A stretch of 64,000 bases of DNA from Candidatus Thiosymbion ectosymbiont of Catanema sp. Cochon2018 (GTDB lineage Bacteria; Pseudomonadota; Gammaproteobacteria; Chromatiales; Chromatiaceae), in NCBI GenBank assembly GCA_011392765.1, contig WYCW01000004.1, forward strand, positions 108,032 through 172,031, in the 5' to 3' direction. Within the stretch, counting starts at the first letter, position 1; every line of letters starts with the position of its first letter. Below the pieces are notes generated by a model. It saw only the letters and a program-made list of their open reading frames with translations. It searched no databases and was not told the DNA's origin. A program made the translations under genes and the position numbers. Shown piece by piece: positions 16,652-26,350 of this stretch.

Positions 16652-17680
16652 ATGAGCGAGGTTGAGTTGAAGTCCAAAGACCCCAAGCTGCTGGTCCGGC
16701 CAGCACCCCTGCTCAAGCAGCCCCTGACTACCCCCAAGGCCATGGGCGATGTGGCGCTCGCCCTGGCGCCGGCGACCCTGGCCGGGGTCTGGTTCTTCGG
16801 CCTGGGCGCCCTGCTGGTGGTAAGCGCCGGCATCGCCGGGGCCGTGCTGACCGAGTGGGTCTTCTCCCCGCCCGCGGAGCGCCGGACCCGGCTGCTCGAC
16901 GGCAGTGGTCTGATTACCGGGCTCCTGCTCGGCCTCAGCCTGCCGCCGGGGTTGCCCTTGTGGATGGCCTTCCTCGGCGGGGTGGTGAGCATCGGTCTGG
17001 GCAAGCTGATCTGGGGCGGCCTGGGCTATAACCTGTTCAACCCGGCACTGGTAGGACGGGCCTTCCTGCTTGCCACCTTCCCCGTGGCCATGACCACCTG
17101 GAGCGCCCACACCGGGGCGTTCTTCGAGGTCCCGGCCTCTGTCCTCGCCGCCCCCTTCCTGCAGGCAACCTACGACGGCATAAGCGCGGCGACGCCCCTG
17201 GGGACGATGAAGTTCGAGGGGCAGTCTACGCCCCTGCGGGACCTGGTGATCGGTAAGACTAGCGGCTGTATCGGCGAGACCAGCGGTCTGCTGCTGGTCC
17301 TCGGCGGCATCTACCTGGGGTTGCGTCGGGACCTGGACTGGCGGATTCCGACCGGTATCCTGCTCTCGGTAGCCGCCTTCTCGCTGCTCCTCTTCCTGAT
17401 CGATCCGGCCGGCTATCCCGATCCCCTGTTTTCTCTGTTCTCCGGCGGCCTGCTGCTCGGGGCCATTTATATGGCCACGGATCCGGTCACTTCCCCCATC
17501 ACCCCCAAGGGTGCCTGGATCTTCGGGGCGGGTGTGGGGTTGCTGGTGGTCCTGATCCGGATATTCGGCGGCTTCCCCGAGGGGGTCATGTACGCCATCT
17601 TGCTGATGAATGCCGCCACCCCCCTCATCGACCGCTATACCCAGCCTCGGGTCTTCGGCAAAGGGATCAAGACCCTATGA
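16652..17680 (+). CDS. rnfD: Rnf/Rsx electron transport complex subunit D
   Basis: 342 residues with about nine or ten membrane helices. RnfD is an inner-membrane subunit of the Rnf complex, which couples ferredoxin and NAD redox to ion movement. It carries FMN covalently on a threonine, and the flavinylation site is visible as GISAATPLGTMK near residue 183. YNLFNPALVGRAF and MATDPVTSPITPKG are family hallmarks. It overlaps rnfG by 4 bp. rnfA, B, C and E are absent from the window, so the complex must be completed by genes elsewhere if it functions. Confidence 0.95.
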   Translation: MSEVELKSKDPKLLVRPAPLLKQPLTTPKAMGDVALALAPATLAGVWFFGLGALLVVSAGIAGAVLTEWVFSPPAERRTRLLDGSGLITGLLLGLSLPPGLPLWMAFLGGVVSIGLGKLIWGGLGYNLFNPALVGRAFLLATFPVAMTTWSAHTGAFFEVPASVLAAPFLQATYDGISAATPLGTMKFEGQSTPLRDLVIGKTSGCIGETSGLLLVLGGIYLGLRRDLDWRIPTGILLSVAAFSLLLFLIDPAGYPDPLFSLFSGGLLLGAIYMATDPVTSPITPKGAWIFGAGVGLLVVLIRIFGGFPEGVMYAILLMNAATPLIDRYTQPRVFGKGIKTL

Positions 17681-18330
17681 ACGGCAACCGAGACCGATCG
17701 CTTCGGGAGCCCGGCTCCACCCGGCTGGTTGCGACCTTAGGGCTGGCGGGCCTGCTGTCCGGACTCATCATCGTCTCCGTATTCGAGGCCACCCGCCCCA
17801 CCATCGTCGCTTACCAGGCCAAGGTCTTGCGCGAGGCGGTATTCAAAGTGCTGCCCGGTACCGCCCACATGCAACGCCTGGTCTTTCAGAAGGGGCGCCT
17901 GATCGTCAAGGACGAAGAAGAAAAGGACGAGGAGGCCCTGTTCGGCGGCTATGACGCCCAAGGCCGACTCCTGGGCTATGCCATCCCCGGTGCGGGTCCC
18001 GGCTTTCAGGACACCATCCGGCTCATCTACGGCTACCGACCCGACGCGCGCCGGGTGGTAGGCATGGAAATCCTGGAAAGTCGCGAGACCCCTGGGCTAG
18101 GGGACAAGATCTACAAGGATGCCGCCTTCGTGTCTGACTTCCGGGCCCTGGCCATCGACCCCCGGATCGAGACCGTCAAGCGGGGCACCCAAGCGGCGGT
18201 CAACCAGGTCAACGCCATTACCGGCGCGACCATCTCTTCCAAAGCGGTAGTCAGGATCATCAACCAGGGCAACGCGCGCTGGCTCGAACGCCTGCCGCCA
18301 CCCGAAGCCGCACCGCCGTTGGAGGACTAG
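17677..18330 (+). CDS. rnfG: Rnf/Rsx electron transport complex subunit G
   Basis: 217 residues: one N-terminal membrane helix near 18-38, then a periplasmic FMN-binding domain with the flavinylation motif NAITGATISSKAVV near residues 178-191 and the conserved ESRETPGLGDKI. Start ATG overlaps the rnfD stop. The stop codon TAG is supplied by the CTAG that begins repeat element E2, so the native C-terminus may have been shortened by a few residues when E2 arrived; the conserved domain is complete. Confidence 0.94.
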   Translation: MNGNRDRSLREPGSTRLVATLGLAGLLSGLIIVSVFEATRPTIVAYQAKVLREAVFKVLPGTAHMQRLVFQKGRLIVKDEEEKDEEALFGGYDAQGRLLGYAIPGAGPGFQDTIRLIYGYRPDARRVVGMEILESRETPGLGDKIYKDAAFVSDFRALAIDPRIETVKRGTQAAVNQVNAITGATISSKAVVRIINQGNARWLERLPPPEAAPPLED

Positions 18331-18570
18331 GATTCCTTGAGGGACCTGCATCTTTACCAATGAGTCAAGTTTGTGCACGGCACAAAAACTCACATCTCCT
18401 CATGCAGCACTTGGGGGTATTGCGCCCATTGTTTTTATCCGCAGATTACGCAGATTTTCGCAGATTAAGAATAGAAATAATCTGCGAAAATCTGCGTAAT
18501 CTGCGGATAACAAGTTTGTTCGTTGCACAAAAAATTCACGCCTCGTCGGTCTGAGGCGAAGCCTCGTTAG
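18327..18570 (-). repeat. CTAG-bounded modular element E2, inverted relative to E1
   Basis: On the plus strand it runs CTAG-GATTCCTTGAGGGACC to GCGAAGCCTCG-TTAG. Same end modules as E1 in the opposite orientation, and a related ATCTGCGTAATCTGCGG palindrome as core. One terminal CTAG has changed to TTAG. Together E1 and E2 bracket rnfDG. Confidence 0.8.
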
Positions 18571-18604
18571 TAGTCCAGCAGTAAACTATTGATGTAAATT
18601 GGCG

Positions 18605-18694
18605 GGTGGTGTTGTAACTCTGTTGTTTCCGAGCACACCAGGTGTTGATTGGCATTTCTATTTAAACCCTGAGAAACAAAATTAGAACACTACC
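18605..18694. repeat. MITE family B, copy 2
   Basis: 90 bp with GGTGGTGTTGTAACTCTGTT at one end and the inverted counterpart ending AGAACACTACC. The interior (TTGATTGGCATTTCTATTTA) matches the copy at 7246-7334. It ends 6 bp from the stop of the propeller-ATPase gene. Confidence 0.75.
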
Positions 18695-18700
18695 CTTATT

Positions 18701-21700
18701 TCAAGAGTTTGCTCTCAACCAGCGCCGAATCAGCGCCCCGCGGGCCCTGATGCGATGCTCGCCGGTCCGCTCCAGCAGGCCCGTCGCCAAAAGATAATGC
18801 CTGGCTTCGCGCCGGGACATCGGGGACAGTACGGCAGCGGAGGTATCTTCATCGATCGAGGCCGCCGGCTGTGCCTGCTCGACGGCTTCCAAGTCGATAC
18901 CCTCATCATTGGCACAGGCGGCCAGCAGGGTCCGCTCCGTCGCTGATACGTGCTCCCAGATGTTCTCCTTGACGAAATTATCGGTGCCGCCGTCTTCTTC
19001 ATCGAGCCACGCCAGGCCATGCAGGAAGGTCTGGCGGTCGAGCTGGTCGCTACGCTGATCGCTACCTTGGCGGTTCCGATAGGCGGCAGAGGCCAGCAGG
19101 CGGGCCAGACGGGGGTAACCCCCCGACTCCCGATAGACCTCGGCGGCGAAGTCATCCGTGACCTCGAGCCCCATCGCGTGGCCGATATCCTGCAACATCT
19201 CCTCACATTCCGCCTCCGACAGGGGCCGGATGTATTTCTCCACGAACAGGTCGTAGAAGGGATTGGTGTCCTCGATGTCCGGATAGTCGAAGTGGTTCAC
19301 GCGCACAAAGGTCCGCGAGCGGTCGGCAACCAGCAGACACAGGTAGCGTTGAGCGGCGGACTGGCCGAGTGCGCGCAGGGCACCTACGGCCTCGATGTAA
19401 GGCCACACCTGCTTCAGGGTCCCACCACCGGCCCTGGGAACCGGGAACACCCGCTCGATCTCGTCGAGGATGACCACCAGCGGCTCGGTCACGCCCAGAC
19501 GGGTGCGCAGGGTGTGGCGCTCACGGATGGCCTGTCGGAACTCGGCGCCCGACAGGCGGCCCGGGCCCAGCGGGGCCGGCGCCCAACGCCCGCCGAAGCG
19601 GGAGTTGCCCCAGCTGTCATAGCTCGCCAGCAGCTCGGCGAACAGCTTCGGTGGCCAGTCGTCCTCCCGGCTGTAGCTTTGCAGGTCCGCCGTGGCGATG
19701 GGAAAGGCGTCGAGCTGCTGACTCAAGACATTCAACAGGCTGGTCTTGCCGATCTTGCGCTGACCGATCAGGGCGACATGCTCACGGCGTCCGATTGCCT
19801 CGACGAACTCATCGATCAAGGCCCGGCGACCGAAGAAGAAGCGGGGCTCGTCCAGTGCATTGCGCATGTCGAACAGGTCCTGCTCGGCGAGATAGCGACG
19901 GTTGAGCTCATCCAACGCCGTGCTCACCCCGTCCTTACCCTTCTCCAGGGCACGCCGCGCGAAGGGGAGGGCGATGGGGATGATGGTCTTTTGCTTGCGC
20001 AGCCGGTAGTTGTCGAGCTCGAATCTGGCCGCCGGATTCATCTCGCGCGGAAACAGGAGATACGCGAATGCCGGGCCGGTACCGCCGGCCGTGCCCCCTG
20101 CGTCTGGCCTGAGCCGATTGGCCAGGTCCCGGACCTGATCTACGCCGACTTCGGTGTCCAGGACCGCGTAGAGTCTGACGGGTTGCTGGGAGGTTTCCTG
20201 GGCGACAAACGGAAGCCGGGGTAGCTCCAGGGTCCGGTAATCCAGGCGTCTGGCGGACTGGCCCAGGGCAGCGAAAAGCCGTTCCCCGGTTACCATGATT
20301 TCTGCATATCGCTCCTCCCGTTGTTTGCGGGATCGGTGGTGAAGAAATACCAAGGTCGCCACGATACCGAGCAGGAGTGGCACCGCAACCAGCAACACCC
20401 CCTTCCACCAGGGTATGTCGGGTGGAATCGCGATCGGTCCGGTACTGCGAAGCAGGCGCCCGGCGGCCAGGGTGACCAACCGACCATCCGGCGTGAAATC
20501 CAGCATCTCGACACGATCCGCGGCCTGCAAGCCATTGTCCCTGGTCAGGAAGCGCACGTCTTGTTGGCCGGGATCGTAGATCAGGATCTGGACGGAGATC
20601 TCCTCACTCTGACGATCGACGCCCAGCGCAAGGGTGCCATCCGGCGCGGTGTTGACCCGGTGGATACTCTGATCGCCCAGCCGCCCCCCGGCGCTGACCT
20701 TGCGCGGCTGGCCGTCGGTCATCCGGTAGAGTCCACTGTTGGTGCCGATCCAGACGGTCTCGCCGTCCGGGTCCAGGGCCATGTCCCGGATCTCGTGGTC
20801 CGGCAGCCAGATCGGTGGCCCGACAGTGCCGTCCGCCGATACCTGGCGTAGGTGAGTCAGGCGGCGGGACTTGACGAGCGATTCTTCCGGTGAGAGGAAG
20901 AGTGCCGGCTCGATGGGGTTAAAGGCCAACCAGGCGCTACCCTCGGGCAGCGCCACCAGGGCATCCACCGGTCCGGGGGCCTCTTTGGGCTGTACACTCA
21001 GCTTGACCTGGTCGTTCTCGATCAGGGCGGCCCCGTCGTTGGTCGCGACCCAGAGCCGCTGGGGCCCATTGTCACCGGGGACGGTGGACAGATCGAGGAC
21101 AGTGTCGTCGGGAAGGCCATTGTCCTCCTTAGTCCAGCTTTGGTGATCGCCATCCTTGTTCCAGCGTGACAGACCAACGCCGGTGAAACCGGCCCAGATC
21201 GCGTCCCCCCTGGCCGGCTCCATGACATTGATGGGATAGCCGGTCTCGATGGGAAAGGCCCGGGCCTCACCGGCGCCGGAGCGCAAGATGCCGGTCCAGC
21301 GGCTGCGCCACACGCTGGCTGGAAGATCCTCCGCGTTGCCGGTCAGGCCCCTGAGCCAACCCTTGATTCGGCTACCGAGACCGGAGGAGTCTTCCTCCCT
21401 GAGATCAAGGCGGCCGAGCCATCGGGTATGACTGGAAAAAGGCACCAGATCCTGACGCAGGGGGACCCCGGCCGAGTTCCAGCGCTGAATGCCGATGCCC
21501 TCCTCCCGTGCGACCCAGACGGCGCCTTCTTCATCCGGCAGACTCAATGGGCCGCCGAAGATGTCGGCTGAGAAGTGCTGAAGCTTGCCGTCTTCGGGTC
21601 GGAAAATACTGAGTTCTTGTGTATCCCCATGTTCGCGTGACAGCCAGACACGGCCTTGGGTGTCCAGCGCCAGATCGGCGACGGTGCCGATCTTGGTCGT

Positions 21701-23731
21701 GGGAAGGATGCGGGAGTGCTTGGCCTCGAACTGCCAGCCGTCCCCTGTCTGCCGATAATGCAACAGGGCATTCTCCGCCACTACCCACAGACTGTTCCCA
21801 TACTCACGAACCGCCCGGACCGCTCCGATCCGGGTCTCGCCTTGCTTCGGGCTACCCAGTCCCTCCGGCGCCGACAGCAATTCACACCGATCTCCCTGCA
21901 CCCGACAGACCCGTCCCTCCTTTCCCCCCAGATAGGGCCGCCCTTCAACAGAGGAGCCTTCAATAGCCGTTATCGGTGCAATCGTCTCACCCAGCTTCGA
22001 GGGTTTGCAGCTCCGTTGTTCCCACGAACAGATCTGTAGACCCTTAGTCGTAGAAATCCGGATCTCGTCCTCTCCGTCGTCATAGACGGCGAGCACTTCC
22101 GGCTTATCCCCGTCCTCCACCCCTTGCAGCGGATGCCATCTTTGTCCGTCATCGAGGCTGTAACCGAAAAGACCTGGGGAGTTCCCCCACATAGACGATC
22201 CCCACAAACGCTTCCCAGAGCGATAGGCGTAGACCTTATCGGGAAAAATGGGGATCTCCGTAGTCGTCTCCTTCGACAAGACGCCAAGAAGCATAACCCG
22301 CAATGTGCCGACTCCTTCGTACGTGAATCCGGTTATTGGCGAGGATATTCGCCAGCGGGTATCGATCCAGCGGGGCTTGCCGGAGCCTGGCAATTCGCGG
22401 TTACTCTGGCCGGACAGGCGTTCAATCAATCGCCCAAGCGGCTTCCAGCCAAGCGATGGATCCCACCCTTTCAGCTCGCCTCCATCAAAGGCAAGGCCCA
22501 GCCGCTTAGAAACCGGCTCGGGCCAGGCAGAAGGCTTTGAAGCAATGGGCCCAAGCTTGCGTACAACTGCTTGTTCGGACTGCTCATCGATTGCAAAGAG
22601 GAATCGAGTGCCTTCCGGGGTCCAACAGAATAGGGTGGGTAGCCGTTCGGTTACGGCCCCCGGACCGAAACGACAGGTTGCCGGATCGAATCCGTCCAGG
22701 TCCGTGACGCGTTCGGGTTCCGGCTCCTGTCGGTGCAGGCGGTAGAGTCCATGTGAGGACAAGACCCAGAGCCAGCCGTTGGAGGAACCCTGAATGGACC
22801 GTACCTTTCCGTGGTTCTGCTGCCAGTGTGGATAAAAATCGCAGGACTCAAGCCCTTTGATACAGCGGGCAAGACCCTCATCCAGGCCCAACCACAGGGT
22901 GGCATTCGACTGGTCGGCAAAGACGTCCTTGACACTGAGCCTGGTGGCATTACCGTCCTCGTCCGCTGGCCTGTCTGCCGACTTGGATTGCCTGGCTTGC
23001 ACTTCGGCAAGAAAGGATGCGGGCAAGACCTTCCCCAGATCCTTTGCCTTGCGCTCTCCCGATGCTACAAGATAGGCCGAAGATCCCCTGCTTTTCAGGA
23101 TGACACCACCCCAGGGGAGATCTTCAACCCACATGAACTCGAGCTCCCCACCATCTGATTCAATCGGAAGTATCTCCCGCTGGCCCGGAACCACCACGCC
23201 TCCGCCGGACCAGCCACCGATCCAGATTCGACCGGGTTGGTCTTCGTGGAATGTCTGTGGCCATAAGCTTTTCCGGGTTCTGCTGGGAACCGGGATGAGT
23301 TCCGATTCACCGGGTCGCAACAGACCGATGCCGAAACCGGCACTCCCCAGCCAAACGTTACCCTGACTGTCCTCGAAGACGGACTCGATCAGATTCGAGG
23401 CCAATCCATCCGCCTGGGAGTAGATGCGCCATTCGTCCTTTGCCGTATCGATGCGAATGGCGCCGTAGGATTGGGTGGCAAGCCAGAAGACCCCGCCGCC
23501 TGCTTGCAGGACAGGCTTTCCCCACAAGGCCCTGCGGTCCAGCTCGGTCTCGGTCACCGGAATGATGCCCGAGACATCACGGATCGGCAGCTCCCAGGCC
23601 TCCAGTTGCGGACCCTTCCCATCGGCCCGCGTGGGTTGGGGTTCCCTGACAGCCGTCTGGGCTTGCTGTTCCGCGGCAAGTACCAGGGAGGCCGCGATGA
23701 GACCTGCGCCGAGAACAAGAGTCGCTTTCAT
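18701..23731 (-). CDS. membrane protein: periplasmic beta-propeller fused to cytoplasmic P-loop ATPase
   Basis: 1676 residues. A signal sequence (residues 1-19) is followed by about 1050 residues with many blades of the two-component-regulator propeller type, for example VWLGSAGFGIGLL, IWIGGWSGGGVVV, LWVATNDGAALI and VWIGTNSGLYRM. A membrane helix lies near 1104-1130. The cytoplasmic part has a linker, a P-loop GQRKIGKTSLLN near 1321-1332 and a Walker B VVILDEIERVF near 1414, with a winged-helix-like end. Reg_prop propellers usually sit on histidine kinases or cyclases; joining one to an AAA/STAND-like ATPase is unusual. It resembles an envelope sensor with an ATP switch. Partner and output are unknown. 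Confidence 0.72.
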   Translation of the reverse strand: MKATLVLGAGLIAASLVLAAEQQAQTAVREPQPTRADGKGPQLEAWELPIRDVSGIIPVTETELDRRALWGKPVLQAGGGVFWLATQSYGAIRIDTAKDEWRIYSQADGLASNLIESVFEDSQGNVWLGSAGFGIGLLRPGESELIPVPSRTRKSLWPQTFHEDQPGRIWIGGWSGGGVVVPGQREILPIESDGGELEFMWVEDLPWGGVILKSRGSSAYLVASGERKAKDLGKVLPASFLAEVQARQSKSADRPADEDGNATRLSVKDVFADQSNATLWLGLDEGLARCIKGLESCDFYPHWQQNHGKVRSIQGSSNGWLWVLSSHGLYRLHRQEPEPERVTDLDGFDPATCRFGPGAVTERLPTLFCWTPEGTRFLFAIDEQSEQAVVRKLGPIASKPSAWPEPVSKRLGLAFDGGELKGWDPSLGWKPLGRLIERLSGQSNRELPGSGKPRWIDTRWRISSPITGFTYEGVGTLRVMLLGVLSKETTTEIPIFPDKVYAYRSGKRLWGSSMWGNSPGLFGYSLDDGQRWHPLQGVEDGDKPEVLAVYDDGEDEIRISTTKGLQICSWEQRSCKPSKLGETIAPITAIEGSSVEGRPYLGGKEGRVCRVQGDRCELLSAPEGLGSPKQGETRIGAVRAVREYGNSLWVVAENALLHYRQTGDGWQFEAKHSRILPTTKIGTVADLALDTQGRVWLSREHGDTQELSIFRPEDGKLQHFSADIFGGPLSLPDEEGAVWVAREEGIGIQRWNSAGVPLRQDLVPFSSHTRWLGRLDLREEDSSGLGSRIKGWLRGLTGNAEDLPASVWRSRWTGILRSGAGEARAFPIETGYPINVMEPARGDAIWAGFTGVGLSRWNKDGDHQSWTKEDNGLPDDTVLDLSTVPGDNGPQRLWVATNDGAALIENDQVKLSVQPKEAPGPVDALVALPEGSAWLAFNPIEPALFLSPEESLVKSRRLTHLRQVSADGTVGPPIWLPDHEIRDMALDPDGETVWIGTNSGLYRMTDGQPRKVSAGGRLGDQSIHRVNTAPDGTLALGVDRQSEEISVQILIYDPGQQDVRFLTRDNGLQAADRVEMLDFTPDGRLVTLAAGRLLRSTGPIAIPPDIPWWKGVLLVAVPLLLGIVATLVFLHHRSRKQREERYAEIMVTGERLFAALGQSARRLDYRTLELPRLPFVAQETSQQPVRLYAVLDTEVGVDQVRDLANRLRPDAGGTAGGTGPAFAYLLFPREMNPAARFELDNYRLRKQKTIIPIALPFARRALEKGKDGVSTALDELNRRYLAEQDLFDMRNALDEPRFFFGRRALIDEFVEAIGRREHVALIGQRKIGKTSLLNVLSQQLDAFPIATADLQSYSREDDWPPKLFAELLASYDSWGNSRFGGRWAPAPLGPGRLSGAEFRQAIRERHTLRTRLGVTEPLVVILDEIERVFPVPRAGGGTLKQVWPYIEAVGALRALGQSAAQRYLCLLVADRSRTFVRVNHFDYPDIEDTNPFYDLFVEKYIRPLSEAECEEMLQDIGHAMGLEVTDDFAAEVYRESGGYPRLARLLASAAYRNRQGSDQRSDQLDRQTFLHGLAWLDEEDGGTDNFVKENIWEHVSATERTLLAACANDEGIDLEAVEQAQPAASIDEDTSAAVLSPMSRREARHYLLATGLLERTGEHRIRARGALIRRWLRANS

Positions 23732-23765
23732 TGCCGCTCCTTAGAGACGGTCTAAAATCGCAAAT

Positions 23766-23836
23766 CCTTTGAACCACGGATGGACACGGATAAACACAGA
23801 TCACAATCCGTGTTTATCCGTGTCCATCCGTGGTTC
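23766..23836. repeat. long palindrome (ATCCGTGTTTATCCGTG family)
   Basis: TTTGAACCACGGATGGACAC is followed by its near-exact inverse, giving a stem of about 30 bp between the two ATPase genes. The same palindrome is the core of elements E3 and E8. It may terminate transcription between the genes. The remaining DNA to 24067 holds further CTGAACGGTTAC repeats in both orientations and no gene. Confidence 0.7.
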
Positions 23837-24067
23837 TTCGATTAAGTTAGAAGCTGTCATCTCGACCGAAGGGGTAACCGTTCAGTCCCCTCCGCTTCGG
23901 GACCGGAATCGAGCGGGGGTTGAACGGTTACCCGAAGGGAGAGATCTTTTCAGCTTGCAACAGTTTGCGGAGCCCAGGATTTCTCGCTCCGCTCGAAATG
24001 ACAATCGAAGGGTTATGTTCGCATCGAGCCGAAATTCGGAGGGGGCTGAACGGTTACGCATTGATCT

Positions 24068-25822
24068 TCATTCCCGCTTTTCGATGAGTAGTCCACCCAG
24101 CTCCAAGGCGACACGCTCCATGTTTGTACCCTCCGCTGTGAGATCGCGGATCACGATCGAGTCCGGGATTTCTTGCAGGCGGGTGCCGTCCGTGCTGACC
24201 AGGAGGATGCCGTCCCATCCCTCTTGGATCGCGCGGGTCAGGGCCGCCTTTTGCTCGACCTGGGGCCAGTGGCGCTTCACATAGTCCTTGGACAGCAGCA
24301 GGACGGCGATGCGGCAATCGCGTCCGTAGATGGTCGGCAGGTGCTGGTCGAGATCCACACCCCAAAGCCCCTGGCTTTGATGCTCGTCGTAGAAGACCTT
24401 GAGATGCTGTTGATGATGCAACAGGTCCGCAAGCCGCTCAGCGAGTTTCCGCTGGGGTCCGGCAAAGGAGATGGCCACGTCGTAACGGTAGCGACCGGGC
24501 GCGTTCGCTTCGCCCTCCGGCTCCCGATGGGGTGGTCCGAACGGACCCTGGATCTTGCCGTTGGCCTCTGCCCATCGGCAGAAGAGCTCAGGTCCGATCT
24601 CGAGCCTGCGGTCCTTCCTGAAGTGGCAGAGGGCCTGATACCTGAAGAGCTGGCGGGCGTCCTTCTGGCCGTCGGTCTTGAAATGGTCGGCTTCGAGTAT
24701 CCCTTGCGAGGCGAGTTTTTTATAGAGCTCCCAGGCCGTGTCGTCGAAGGGACGGGCCCAGCGTTGAAACAGGTCACGGTGTTCGTCCATGACATCATCC
24801 GCGACCTCGCCGGGGGGTGGGGACGCGTGGTCTTCTGAGGCGAACAGGCGTTCGAGTATCAGGGTCAAGAGCCAGACATTGCCCCCTGCCAGCGCATCGA
24901 TCGCTTTCAGGCTGGCGTCGTCCGGAGGGGTATGGCCGCTACGCACGAAAGGCTCGGCGCACATGCGCCAGCGTTCCCGGTAGTCGAGATCGTCCAACAG
25001 GACGCGCCTGGTGGTGTTCAGGGGCGGCGATCCATCCTTGGGGCTATGGTAACGATCGAGTCCGTCTACACCCACCAGGATGATCCAGATGCGAGTGCGG
25101 AAGGTCGTATCGTCCAACCTTCTCAGGAAGCCCATCAGTTCGTGGCACCAAGGTTGATCAAAAACCTCCTCGACCTCGTCCACCAACAGGGCGATGCCGC
25201 TCAGACCGAGATCCACCAGCAGGGCATCAAGCCGCTTGAGCCACGCCTCCAGCGTTAGCGTGTCCAGGCTGGCCAAGTCCGGTCGGTCCGCGAGGATATC
25301 CTCGATGCGCTCGACCGAAGTGGTACGGACGGACGGTTCCAATTCTTGAACCAGCCGTAGGTGTCCTGTACCTCGTGTGCGCTCGACTGGAGTGGTGGGG
25401 GCGGACGGCGTCGTTTCCTCGCCGTCGCGTCCTTGCACAACCTTTCGTAGCGCATCCAGACTTTCTGCGGCCCCTCGTACGATGAGGTCGAGGGCGTTCG
25501 CCAGCGATGCGACCTGTGCCCCCTGGTAGTTCACCGAGATCGGCCAGTGAACCCTCATACCCAACCGGGGAAACTTCTTTTCCTCGGTATCTACCAGCCG
25601 CTGCCAGATCTCGCTGATCGATTGCCTCTGCGCGTCGCCGGCCAATTCGAGCAAGACCTGCTCTAACCGGCGCAAGACCACGGTCTTGCCGCACCGGCGC
25701 CCGCCCAGCAGGACGATCGATTGTCCGGACTGCTCGTTTTTGAGAAGCTCCCGCATGAGCTCCGAGCGGCCGTAGAATAGGTCGCTGGACGCCGGCGTGT
25801 AGGGGTTAGGTTGCTGATTCAT
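24068..25822 (-). CDS. P-loop (STAND-like) ATPase with C-terminal TIR domain
   Basis: 584 residues from MNQQPNPYTPASSDLFYGR. The P-loop is LLGGRRCGKT at 38-47, and Walker B ALLVDEVEEVF at 211-221. The middle is helical. The C-terminal TIR domain spans about 446-570 (YDVAISFAGPQRKLAERLAD, VFYDEH, IAVLLLSKDYVKRHWPQVE), with the Glu of the WxxxE pair at 523 in the place of the catalytic Glu of TIR NADases. TIR domains on STAND ATPases are known in antiphage and self-killing systems, where ligand binding triggers NAD breakdown; applying this here is inference. The upstream promoter probably lies in the repeat at 25838. Confidence 0.78.
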   Translation of the reverse strand: MNQQPNPYTPASSDLFYGRSELMRELLKNEQSGQSIVLLGGRRCGKTVVLRRLEQVLLELAGDAQRQSISEIWQRLVDTEEKKFPRLGMRVHWPISVNYQGAQVASLANALDLIVRGAAESLDALRKVVQGRDGEETTPSAPTTPVERTRGTGHLRLVQELEPSVRTTSVERIEDILADRPDLASLDTLTLEAWLKRLDALLVDLGLSGIALLVDEVEEVFDQPWCHELMGFLRRLDDTTFRTRIWIILVGVDGLDRYHSPKDGSPPLNTTRRVLLDDLDYRERWRMCAEPFVRSGHTPPDDASLKAIDALAGGNVWLLTLILERLFASEDHASPPPGEVADDVMDEHRDLFQRWARPFDDTAWELYKKLASQGILEADHFKTDGQKDARQLFRYQALCHFRKDRRLEIGPELFCRWAEANGKIQGPFGPPHREPEGEANAPGRYRYDVAISFAGPQRKLAERLADLLHHQQHLKVFYDEHQSQGLWGVDLDQHLPTIYGRDCRIAVLLLSKDYVKRHWPQVEQKAALTRAIQEGWDGILLVSTDGTRLQEIPDSIVIRDLTAEGTNMERVALELGGLLIEKRE

Positions 25823-25837
25823 GCCTTGTGTCGTCCT

Positions 25838-26022
25838 GGGGGGTGTTCTCAATTGAGCCAAATCATCATAAAAATCAAGCCCGTAGGCTGGGATACGGCC
25901 AGGGACGGCTAAACCCGGCACACGGTATTGCGGATCGGAAAAGCTGGGTTTCGTTCCTCAACCCAGCCTACAACACTGTTTGTTGAATTACATAGTAATT
26001 TGTCAATTGAGAACGCCCCCTA
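25838..26022. repeat. inverted-repeat element upstream of the TIR-ATPase gene
   Basis: Ends CTGGGGGGTGTTCTCAATTG and, inverted, CTAGGGGGCGTTCTCAATTG, about 20 bp each with two mismatches. The interior contains the GTAGGCTGGG / CCCAGCCTAC motif of family C. One end is 15 bp from the TIR-ATPase start codon, so it may set its expression. Beyond it, 26023-26131 is AT-rich and without a gene. Confidence 0.65.
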
Positions 26023-26131
26023 GTACATCGTTTCATTCTATCTTGCATGTCAACAATCTGATTTTATTTTATAAATCATTATGTTATATGCTTTCAAACA
26101 TGCAAAATAGACTGAAACGGGGTACTAGTAC

Positions 26132-26350
26132 CTAGCGAGGCTTCGCCTCAGACCGACGAGGTTGGGTAACGAACCGCACCGAAGAACCACAGATGGAGCA
26201 CGGATAAACACGGATTGTGATCCGTGTTTATCCGTGTCTATCCGTGGTTCAAAGGATTTGCGATTCTTGCCCAACAAGAGGCAGAAATGCTTTTGTGCAG
26301 TGCACAAACTTGACTCATATGTAAAGATGCAGGTCCCTCAAGGATCCTAG
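26132..26350 (+). repeat. CTAG-bounded modular element E3
   Basis: CTAG-CGAGGCTTCGCCTCAGACCG at the left, GGTCCCTCAAGGATC-CTAG at the right, TTTTGTGCAGTGCACAAA palindrome near the right end. The core is the ATCCGTGTTTATCCGTG palindrome, as in E8 and at 23766. It shares its right CTAG with E4, forming a tandem pair. Confidence 0.8.
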
